Below, piece by piece: positions 32,949 through 40,428 of a DNA stretch of 64,000 nucleotides. This stretch comes from Geopseudomonas sagittaria (GTDB lineage Bacteria; Pseudomonadota; Gammaproteobacteria; Pseudomonadales; Pseudomonadaceae): the NCBI RefSeq assembly GCF_900115715.1, contig NZ_FOXM01000008.1, forward strand, positions 124,001 through 188,000, given 5' to 3'. The notes below the pieces were generated by a model, which saw only the letters and a list, made by a program, of their open reading frames with translations, was not told where the DNA came from and did no database searches. Both the position numbers and the translations under genes were made by a program. How positions within the stretch are numbered: position 1 is the stretch's first letter; each line of letters begins with the position of its first letter.

Positions 32949-34250
32949 GTGAAACAAGACTGGCGCGGCATTCTCATCCGCCGCCTGCTGCTGCTGACCG
33001 GCGGCTGCCTGCTGCTCGGCCTGATCACCGGCGAGTATGCCTGGGCGCTGGTCGCCGGCCTCAGCGCCTACCTGTACTGGAACCTGCGCCAGCTGCTGCG
33101 CCTGCACCACTGGCTGCAGCGCTCCGGCCCCGACGAGCTGCCGCCGGAGAGCTCCGGCGTGTGGGGCGAGGTGTTCGACGCCATCTACCACCTGCAGAAG
33201 CGCAACCAGCGCGCCCGCGGCCGCCTGCAGGCGGTGATCGACCGCGTCCAGGAGTCCACCGCGGCGCTCCGCGACGCAGTGATCATGCTCGACCGCCAGG
33301 GCAACCTGGAGTGGTGGAACCGCGCCGCCGGCACCCTGCTCGGCCTCAAGCGCAAGCAGGACGGCGGCCAGCCGATCACCAACCTGGTGCGCCATCCGCG
33401 CTTCAAGGAGTACTTCGAGCAGGAAAACTACCGCGAGCCGCTGGAGCTGCCCTCGCCGGTCAACGACCATGTGCGCCTGCAGTTCCAGCTGACCCTCTAC
33501 GGCAACGGCGAGCACCTGATGCTGGTGCGCGACGTGACCCGCGTCCACCAGCTCGAACAGATGCGCAAGGACTTCGTCGCCAACGTCTCCCACGAGCTGC
33601 GCACGCCGCTGACGGTGATCACCGGCTACCTGGAAACCCTGCAGGACAACGTCGACGAGATCAATCCGCGCTGGCGCCGCGCCCTGCAGCAGATGCAGCA
33701 GCAGGGGTCGCGCATGCAGAACCTGCTCAACGACCTGCTGCTGCTCGCCCGCCTGGAAGCCGCCGAATACCCGGCCGACAACAAGCCGGTGGCGGTCGAC
33801 CTGCTGCTGCTGAGCATCCGCAACGATGCCCAGGCGCTGTCCGGCAGCCGCAACCACCGCATCAGCCTCGAGGCCGACGCGACGGTGAAGCTCAAGGGCA
33901 GCGAGGCGGAGCTGCGCAGCGCCTTCTCCAACCTGGTGTTCAACGCGGTCAAGTACAGCCCGGACGGCGGCGAGATCCGCATCCGCTGGTGGGGCGACGC
34001 CGAGGGCGCGCACCTCAGCGTGCAGGACAGCGGCATCGGCATCGAGGCCCGCCACATCCCGCGCCTCACCGAACGCTTCTACCGGGTCGACGCCAGCCGC
34101 TCGATCAACACCGGCGGCACCGGCCTGGGCCTGGCCATCGTCAAGCACGTGCTGATCCACCACCGCGGCCAGCTGCAGATCGACAGCCTCATCGGCAAGG
34201 GCAGCACCTTCACCTGCCACTTTCCGCCCGCGCAGGTGGTGCACCGCTGA
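32949..34250 (+). CDS. phoR: Phosphate regulon sensor histidine kinase PhoR
   Basis: A 433-residue kinase with two close N-terminal membrane segments (about 10-50), a linker, a PAS domain (about 95-200), the phospho-acceptor His215 in FVANVSHELRTPLTVI and the ATPase domain with NLVFNAVKYSPDGG and GGTGLGLAIVKHV. It lacks a large periplasmic sensor, which fits sensing through the Pst transporter and PhoU. The start codon is GTG with AAGG just before it. Length matches family members. Confidence 0.96.
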   Translation: MKQDWRGILIRRLLLLTGGCLLLGLITGEYAWALVAGLSAYLYWNLRQLLRLHHWLQRSGPDELPPESSGVWGEVFDAIYHLQKRNQRARGRLQAVIDRVQESTAALRDAVIMLDRQGNLEWWNRAAGTLLGLKRKQDGGQPITNLVRHPRFKEYFEQENYREPLELPSPVNDHVRLQFQLTLYGNGEHLMLVRDVTRVHQLEQMRKDFVANVSHELRTPLTVITGYLETLQDNVDEINPRWRRALQQMQQQGSRMQNLLNDLLLLARLEAAEYPADNKPVAVDLLLLSIRNDAQALSGSRNHRISLEADATVKLKGSEAELRSAFSNLVFNAVKYSPDGGEIRIRWWGDAEGAHLSVQDSGIGIEARHIPRLTERFYRVDASRSINTGGTGLGLAIVKHVLIHHRGQLQIDSLIGKGSTFTCHFPPAQVVHR

Positions 34251-34359
34251 GCCTGCCCGGTGGCGCGCAGGGCCGACGCCCGCGCGCGCCGCCGGGCGAA
34301 CTTGAAAGACCCGCCGCGGCCTCCCATGCTATGGGCTTGCCCACGTCGAAAAGCCGCCC

Positions 34360-35697
34360 ATGGACCCTTCCCCCAGCTACTCCGCCGCCAGCTACTTCGC
34401 CGACTTAGGCCTGGTCCTGTTCGCCCTGTTCCTCGTCCTGCTCAACGGCTTCTTCGTCGCCGCCGAGTTTGCCATGGTCAAGCTGCGCGCCACCCGCGTC
34501 GAGAGCATCGCCGCCGAGCACGGCTGGCGCGGGCACATCCTGCGCACCGTGCACGAGCAGCTCGACGCCTACCTGTCGGCCTGCCAGCTGGGCATCACCC
34601 TCGCCTCGCTCGGCCTCGGCTGGGTCGGCGAGCCGGCCTTCGCCCACCTGCTCGAGCCGCTGCTCGGCCAGCTGGGCATCGCCTCGCCGGCGCTGGTGCA
34701 CGCCATCGCCTTCTTCACCGCGTTCTTCATCATCTCCTACCTGCACATCGTGGTCGGCGAGCTGGCGCCCAAGTCCTGGGCGATCCGCCAGCCCGAGCGC
34801 CTGTCGCTGTGGACCGCGGCGCCGCTGTACGCCTTCTACTGGGCCATGTACCCGGCGATCTGGCTGCTCAACGCCAGCGCCAACGCCATCCTGCGCATCG
34901 CCGGGCAAGGCGAGCCGGGGCCGCACCACGAACACCACTACAGCAGCGACGAGCTGAAGCTGATCCTGCACTCCAGCCGCGCCCGCGATCCCAGCGACCA
35001 GGGCATGCGCGTGCTGGCCTCGGCGATGGAGCTGGGCGAGCTGGAGGTGGTCGACTGGGCCAACTCGCGCGAGGATCTGGTCTGCCTCGACGCCGACGCC
35101 AGCCTCGAGGAGATCCTCGCCGAGATTCGCCTGCACAAGTTCAGCCGCTACCCGGTGCAGGACGCCGCGCAGCAGTTCATCGGCGTGCTGCACATCAAGG
35201 ACCTGCTGCTGGCCCTGGCCGCCGGCGGGCAGCCGGCCAGCGCCTTCGACCTGCGCGCCCTGCTGCGCCCCATCGAGCGGGTGGCGCGGCACATGCCGCT
35301 GGGCCGCCTGCTCGAGCAGTTCCGCCAGGGCGGCGCGCACTTCGCCCTGGTCGAGGAGGCCGACGGCAAGGTGGTCGGCTTCCTGACCATGGAGGACGTG
35401 CTCGAGGTGCTGGTCGGCGACATCCAGGACGAACACCGCAAGACCGAGCGCGGCCTGCTCGCCTACCAGCCGGGCAAGCTGCTGGTGCGCGGCGACACGC
35501 CGCTGTTCAAGATCGAGCGCCTGCTCGGCGTCGAACTCGGCGAGGTCGAGGCCGACACCCTGGCCGGGCTGGTCTACGACACCCTCAAGCGCCTGCCCAC
35601 GGAGGACGAAAGCCTGGAAACCCACGGCCTGCGCATCATCGTCAAGAAGATGAAGGGGCCGAAGATCGTCATCGCCAAGGTGCTCAGGCTGGGGTGA
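34360..35697 (+). CDS. CNNM/CorC-HlyC family transporter-associated protein
   Basis: A 445-residue protein with an N-terminal DUF21/CNNM membrane domain (about 15-190; GFFVAAEFAMVKLRATRVE), two CBS domains (about 215-340) and a C-terminal CorC_HlyC domain (about 355-440; LAGLVYDTLKRLP). Related proteins act in Mg2+/Co2+ efflux or ion homeostasis; the old name 'hemolysin' is misleading. It lies between phoR and the pst genes, as PA5362 does in P. aeruginosa, but no Pho box precedes it. Confidence 0.88.
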   Translation: MDPSPSYSAASYFADLGLVLFALFLVLLNGFFVAAEFAMVKLRATRVESIAAEHGWRGHILRTVHEQLDAYLSACQLGITLASLGLGWVGEPAFAHLLEPLLGQLGIASPALVHAIAFFTAFFIISYLHIVVGELAPKSWAIRQPERLSLWTAAPLYAFYWAMYPAIWLLNASANAILRIAGQGEPGPHHEHHYSSDELKLILHSSRARDPSDQGMRVLASAMELGELEVVDWANSREDLVCLDADASLEEILAEIRLHKFSRYPVQDAAQQFIGVLHIKDLLLALAAGGQPASAFDLRALLRPIERVARHMPLGRLLEQFRQGGAHFALVEEADGKVVGFLTMEDVLEVLVGDIQDEHRKTERGLLAYQPGKLLVRGDTPLFKIERLLGVELGEVEADTLAGLVYDTLKRLPTEDESLETHGLRIIVKKMKGPKIVIAKVLRLG

Positions 35698-35724
35698 CCG
35701 CGGCATCGACAACGGGCCGCCGCT

Positions 35725-35785
35725 CTTGTAGGAGGCCCGACCTCGGGGCGATGCTCCGGGCGGTCCTGCGGGGCGCGCCTCCTAC
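35725..35785. repeat. REP-like element (copy 1) between convergent genes
   Basis: The sequence CTTGTAGGAGGCCCGACCTC is followed by GGCGATGC, and the element ends in GCCTCCTAC, which pairs with GTAGGAGGC at its start (35728-35736 with 35777-35785). It resembles the TGTAGGAGCG-type extragenic palindromes common in Pseudomonas and shares CGCTCTTGTRGGAGGC with a second copy near 50.06 kb. It may also terminate the convergent corC and M23 transcripts. Confidence 0.6.
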
Positions 35786-36745
35786 TCAGTCGCGAGCGGA
35801 ACTCGCGCCGACCCAGGACTCCTCGCCGCCGACGGCGAAGTTGGGCAGGCTGTCGACCGGCTGGGCGAACTGGAAGGGAATCGACTCCACCGCCAGGCCG
35901 ACGTTGCGCTGCACCACGAAGTGCAGGTGCGGACCGCTGCTGCGCCCGGTGTTGCCGGAGCGGGCGATCGGCGCGCCGGCGCGCACCCGCTGGCCGGGGC
36001 CGACCTGCACCGAGCCCTGCTGCAGGTGCAGGTAGACGCCCATGGTGCCGTCGTCGTGGAGGATGCGCACATGGTTGCCGCCCGGATTGGGCGTGGCGCC
36101 GGCCTGGTTGTTGAGGGTGGCGACCACCATGCCGGCGCGCGCGGCGAGGATCGGCGTGCCTTCCGGCATGGCGATGTCCACCGCGTAGCGGCCCTTGGGC
36201 GTGAAGTGGCTGTAGGTGCCGTTGGCGCCCTGGCTCTGGCGGAACGGCCCGCCGCGCCAGGGCAGCGGATAGCGGTGCGGCTTGGGCAGCAGGCGCGGAT
36301 CGCCGAGGGCATGGCTGAGCTTGGGCGTGTAGCGCAGCGGCTGGCTCGGATCGCGCGGCGCCAGGGTCAGCAGGCGGATCTGGCTGCGCGGCGGCAGGAT
36401 CCAGCGCAGCGGTCGCTCCGGCGCGCCGCTGGCGTTGCTGACACCCTCCAGGCGCAGCTCGATCTCCACCGGGGCGAACATCTCGTTGTGCACCCGCAGG
36501 GTTTCGCCGCCGGCATGCCTGTGGGTATCCAGGTGCACCCGGTAGTCCAGCGGATCGTCGAGCACCGGCAGCACGCCAGCCGGGCGACTACCGCGCGCGG
36601 CGAACTGAAACACCCGCGCGCCGGGGCTGGCCTGGTCGCTGTAGGTGACCACGCCGTTGGCGTCGACGTGCTTGTAGACGGTCAGCGCGCTGACCGGAGC
36701 GGCCAGGCCGAGCAGGAGGGGCAACAGGAGCAGACGGGCAAGCAT
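35786..36745 (-). CDS. Exported DUF4124/M23 family peptidase
   Basis: A 319-residue protein with a signal peptide (about 1-20), a DUF4124 segment (about 21-50), a beta-rich middle domain (about 65-140) and a C-terminal M23 LytM-like domain (about 165-300). Likely zinc ligands are His180 (TYSHF), Asp190 (RYAVDIAMPEGTP), and His273 or His275 (GPHLHF), with His240 in VYLHL. The wide His-Asp spacing resembles the LasA-like layout, so activity against peptidoglycan or peptides is plausible but unproven. Convergent with the CorC-like gene. Confidence 0.85.
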   Translation of the reverse strand: MLARLLLLPLLLGLAAPVSALTVYKHVDANGVVTYSDQASPGARVFQFAARGSRPAGVLPVLDDPLDYRVHLDTHRHAGGETLRVHNEMFAPVEIELRLEGVSNASGAPERPLRWILPPRSQIRLLTLAPRDPSQPLRYTPKLSHALGDPRLLPKPHRYPLPWRGGPFRQSQGANGTYSHFTPKGRYAVDIAMPEGTPILAARAGMVVATLNNQAGATPNPGGNHVRILHDDGTMGVYLHLQQGSVQVGPGQRVRAGAPIARSGNTGRSSGPHLHFVVQRNVGLAVESIPFQFAQPVDSLPNFAVGGEESWVGASSARD

Positions 36746-36937
36746 GATGGCACGCTGTCAGCAGATCGGGATCGGGCAAGCCTACAGGCAGCGGCGCGCC
36801 GCGGCGAGTCGCGCAGGCGCGGGTTGTGACCGGCCTCGCGCCCGGTGGCGGGGCATTCCGGCGGCGGCTTGATCCAGGTCAGGCCACCGCCCGCGGCCGC
36901 AGCCGCAGCTGGCTGCCGGCCGGCGCCGCGCGAGGCC

Positions 36938-37666
36938 TCAGGCCTTGTCGTCGGCCGCCGCGGCCGGGGCCTGCTTGGCCAGGCCGGTATGCCGCACGTC
37001 GGTGCCGCGCACCAGGTAGATCACCAGTTCGGCGATGTTGCGCGCGTGGTCGCCGATGCGCTCCAGCGAACGCAGCGCCCAGATCACGCTGAGCACGCGG
37101 GAGATCGAGCGCGGGTCTTCCATCATGTAGGTGGCCAGCTCGCGCAGGGCGCTCTTGTACTCGCGGTCGACGACCTTGTCGTACTGCGCCACCGACAGCG
37201 CCAGGTCGGCGTCGAAGCGGGCGAAGGCGTCCAGCGCCTCCTGGACCATCTTGCGCACCTGCTCGCCGATGTGGCGGATCTCGACGTAGCCCTTGGGCGC
37301 CATGCCCTCCTCGCACAGGTCGATGGCGCGCTTGGCGATCTTGGTGGCCTCGTCGCCGATGCGCTCGAGGTCGATCACCGACTTGGAGATGCTGATGATC
37401 AGGCGCAGGTCGGAGGCCGCCGGCTGGCGGCGGGCGAGGATGCGCACGCACTCCTCGTCGATGTCGCGCTCCATCTGGTTGATCTGCGCGTCGACCTCGC
37501 GCACCTGCTGGGCCAGGCCGGAATCGGCGTCGACCAGCGCGTTGACCGCGTCGCTGACCTGCTTCTCGACCAGGCCGCCCATGGCCAGCAGGTGGCTGCG
37601 GACCTCCTCCAGCTCGGCGTTGAACTGGGCGGAGATGTGATGGGTAAGGCTGTCTTTGTTGATCAT
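36938..37666 (-). CDS. phoU: Phosphate transport system regulator PhoU
   Basis: A 242-residue PhoU with two three-helix repeats, each with its metal-binding ExxxD signature (DLERIGDEATKIAKRA and SLERIGDHARNIAELV). It links the Pst transporter to PhoR and represses the regulon when phosphate is plentiful. Start ATG 37666 has MINKDSLTHHISAQFN; an upstream start at 37693 is less likely. It is the last gene of the leftward pst operon, 142 bp after pstB. Confidence 0.96.
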   Translation of the reverse strand: MINKDSLTHHISAQFNAELEEVRSHLLAMGGLVEKQVSDAVNALVDADSGLAQQVREVDAQINQMERDIDEECVRILARRQPAASDLRLIISISKSVIDLERIGDEATKIAKRAIDLCEEGMAPKGYVEIRHIGEQVRKMVQEALDAFARFDADLALSVAQYDKVVDREYKSALRELATYMMEDPRSISRVLSVIWALRSLERIGDHARNIAELVIYLVRGTDVRHTGLAKQAPAAAADDKA

Positions 37667-37808
37667 GTACGAACCCTCGATGAAGCAGAACACGTTGGTA
37701 GATTAAGTGGCCCTTGGAAAATCGTGTCGGGCAAGGAGGCGACGCGCAGACAGTACAATCAGTACGGCAAGCGTCGCCGACGCAGCCCGGCGCGATTTGC
37801 CATGGCCA

Positions 37809-38642
37809 CTAGCCGTAGCGACCGGTGATGTAGTCCTCGGTCTGCTTCTTCGCCGGGTTGGTGAACAGGGTATCGGTGTCGCCCAGCTCGATCAGCTTGC
37901 CCATGTACATGAACGCGGTGTAGTCGGAAACCCGCGCCGCCTGCTGCATGTTGTGGGTGACGATGACGATGGTGTACTTGCTCTTCAGCTCGTGGATCAG
38001 CTCCTCGACCTTGAGGGTGGAGATCGGGTCGAGCGCCGAGCAGGGTTCGTCGAGCAGCAGCACTTCCGGCTGCACCGCCACGGTACGGGCGATCACCAGA
38101 CGCTGCTGCTGGCCGCCGGAGAGGCCCAGCGCCGAGTCGTGCAGGCGGTCCTTGACCTCGTCCCACAGCGCGGCGCTCTTCAGCGCCCACTCGACGGTCT
38201 CGTCGAGCACGCGCTTCTGGTTGATGCCCTGCAGGCGCAGACCGTAGACCACGTTCTCGTAGATGCTCTTGGGGAACGGGTTGGGCTTCTGGAACACCAT
38301 GCCGACGCGGCGGCGCAGCTCGGCGACGTCCACGCCCTTGGCGTAGATGTTGTGGCCGTCGAGGCGGATCTCGCCGTCGACCCGGCAGCCGTCGACCAGG
38401 TCGTTCATGCGGTTGAAGGTGCGCAGCAGGGTCGACTTGCCGCAGCCGGACGGGCCGATGAACGCGGTGACGCGGTTCTTCGGGATGTTCAGGCTGACGT
38501 CGAACAGCGCCTGCTTGTCGCCGTAGAACAGGTTGAGGCCGGGGACCTCGAGAGCCACCGGCTCGCTGGCCAGGTCGAGGGACTGCTTCTTGCGGCCGAG
38601 GGCGCCGATGTCGATGCCGTGGCTGTGGGATTCGTGTTGCAT
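37809..38642 (-). CDS. pstB: Phosphate ABC transporter ATP-binding protein
   Basis: A 277-residue ABC ATPase with Walker [13 protein letters not shown], signature [13 protein letters not shown], Walker [13 protein letters not shown] and the Pst-type [16 protein letters not shown]-loop. The first 30 residues are a His/Ser-rich extension. Between pstA and pstB lies a small hairpin (CCCGCAG/CTGCGGG, 38673-38695) that may adjust relative expression. Confidence 0.97.
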   Translation of the reverse strand: MQHESHSHGIDIGALGRKKQSLDLASEPVALEVPGLNLFYGDKQALFDVSLNIPKNRVTAFIGPSGCGKSTLLRTFNRMNDLVDGCRVDGEIRLDGHNIYAKGVDVAELRRRVGMVFQKPNPFPKSIYENVVYGLRLQGINQKRVLDETVEWALKSAALWDEVKDRLHDSALGLSGGQQQRLVIARTVAVQPEVLLLDEPCSALDPISTLKVEELIHELKSKYTIVIVTHNMQQAARVSDYTAFMYMGKLIELGDTDTLFTNPAKKQTEDYITGRYG

Positions 38643-38730
38643 GGGCTTTGCTCCACCGTTAACTCGGGTTCACCCGCAGGAGCGAACACTGCGGGCCGTT
38701 GCGCGAGCGTCGCCCGCGCCTGTGTCTGTC

Positions 38731-40407
38731 TTAGTGATCCAGCGCCTTGTACTTCTCGCGCAGCTGGTTGCGGATGTACACCGCGCTCAGGTTGAGCAGG
38801 GCGATCACCAGCACCAGCAGCAGCGCGGTGGCGTACACCAGCGGGCGGGCGGCCTCGACGTTGGGGCTCTGGAAGCCGACGTCGTAGATGTGGAAGCCCA
38901 GGTGCATGATCTTCTGGTCGAGGTGCAGGTACGGGTAGTTGCCGTCCACCGGCAGGCTCGGCGCCAGCTTGACCACGCCGACCAGCATCAAGGGTGCCAC
39001 TTCGCCGGCGGCGCGCGCCACGGCGAGGATCAGGCCGGTCATCATCGCCGGGCTGGCCATCGGCAGCACCACCTTCCACAGCGTCTCGGCCTTGGTCGCA
39101 CCGAGCGCCAGCGAACCCTCGCGCAGGGCGCGCGGGATGCGCGCCAGACCTTCCTCGGTGGCGACGATCACCACCGGCACGGCGAGGATCGCCAGGGTCA
39201 GCGAGGCCCACAGCAGGCCCGGGGTGCCGAAGGTCGGCGCCGGCGCCGCTTCGGGGAAGAACAGCCGGTCGATCGAACCGCCCAGCACGTAGACGAAGAA
39301 GCCCAGGCCGAACACGCCGTAGACGATCGACGGCACACCGGCCAGGTTGTTCACCGCGATGCGGATGGTGCGGGTCAGCGGCCCCTGCTTGGCGTATTCA
39401 CGCAGGTACACCGCGGCCACCACGCCGAACGGGGTGACGATCACCGCCATGATCAGGGTCATCATCACCGTACCGAAGATCGCCGGGAAGATGCCGCCCT
39501 CGGTATTGGCCTCGCGCGGCTCGTCGCTGACGAACTCCCACAGCTTGGCGAAGTAGAAGCCGAGCTTGTCGAAGGTGCCCATGGCGTTGGGCTGATAGGC
39601 ACGCACCACCTTGCCCAGACTCAGCTCCAGCTCGCGGCCGTCGACGGTCTTGACCATGATGCTGTCGCGATTGAACTGCTGCTGCAGGTCGATCAGCTGG
39701 CTTTCCAGCACCTTGTACTCGGCGTCCCACTGGGCGCGCTCGGCGTCCAGGTCAGCCTGGGCGACGGCGTCCAGGCGGCCCTCCAGTTCGAGCTTGCGGG
39801 TCTGCAGGCGCAGGCGTTCGAGACCGGCGTTGATGCGGCCGATGTCCTTCTTCTCGAGGCGGGCGATCTGTGCGTGCAGCTGGTCGACGCGCTCGATGCG
39901 CGCCTGCATCTCGGCCCAGGACGCGTCGCCCTCGGCCACCAGCTTGCCGCTTTCCTTGACGCCGAGCAGGTAGCCGTAGAAGTTACCCCACTCGCGGCGC
40001 TCGAGCACCACCAGCTGCTCGGGAGTGCGCGACTCGTGCAGCCACTCGCCGACCACCCAGTTGAAGTCGGCGCCGAACACCTCGCGGTTGCCGACCTTGA
40101 GCAGCTCGCGGGTCATGAACTCGCCGCCGGCGGCATCCACCGGCAGGCCACTGGCGGCCAGGCGGGCACGCGGCACTTCCTCGGCCTGCACCAGCTCGCC
40201 GGCGATCAGCTTGGCCGCCTGGCCGGGCACGCGGTACTCGGCTTCCAGCACATCGGCCGGCCAGAAGTGGCCGAGGCCGCGCACGGCGATCACCGCCAGC
40301 AGACCGAGGGTCATGATCACGGCGATGGATACCCCGCCGCCGGTCATCCACACCCACGGCGTGCCGCTCTTGAACCAGGCCTTGAGGTTTTTCTGTTTCA
40401 CGTTCAC
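38731..40407 (-). CDS. pstA: Phosphate ABC transporter permease PstA, extended form
   Basis: A 558-residue permease, almost twice the length of E. coli PstA (about 296). One TM helix near 22-44 is followed by roughly 250 extra residues. These contain a strong predicted coiled coil (about 145-220; QARIERVDQLHAQIARLEKK onward), then the six-TM permease core (about 290-550) with the EAA motif region ALGATKAETLWKVVLP. By topology the insertion should be periplasmic. It lies 21 bp after pstC. Long PstA forms occur in other gammaproteobacteria; the role of the insertion is unknown. Confidence 0.93.
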   Translation of the reverse strand: MNVKQKNLKAWFKSGTPWVWMTGGGVSIAVIMTLGLLAVIAVRGLGHFWPADVLEAEYRVPGQAAKLIAGELVQAEEVPRARLAASGLPVDAAGGEFMTRELLKVGNREVFGADFNWVVGEWLHESRTPEQLVVLERREWGNFYGYLLGVKESGKLVAEGDASWAEMQARIERVDQLHAQIARLEKKDIGRINAGLERLRLQTRKLELEGRLDAVAQADLDAERAQWDAEYKVLESQLIDLQQQFNRDSIMVKTVDGRELELSLGKVVRAYQPNAMGTFDKLGFYFAKLWEFVSDEPREANTEGGIFPAIFGTVMMTLIMAVIVTPFGVVAAVYLREYAKQGPLTRTIRIAVNNLAGVPSIVYGVFGLGFFVYVLGGSIDRLFFPEAAPAPTFGTPGLLWASLTLAILAVPVVIVATEEGLARIPRALREGSLALGATKAETLWKVVLPMASPAMMTGLILAVARAAGEVAPLMLVGVVKLAPSLPVDGNYPYLHLDQKIMHLGFHIYDVGFQSPNVEAARPLVYATALLLVLVIALLNLSAVYIRNQLREKYKALDH

Positions 40408-40428
40408 GGACGTCTACCTTCCCGAGTC

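Noticed and set aside
35786-36745. Apparent loss of the first zinc-binding histidine in the M23 peptidase (Arg186 in RYAVD)
   Set aside because: His180, ten residues before Asp190, can serve as in LasA-like M23 proteins with wider His-Asp spacing, so inactivity is not supported.
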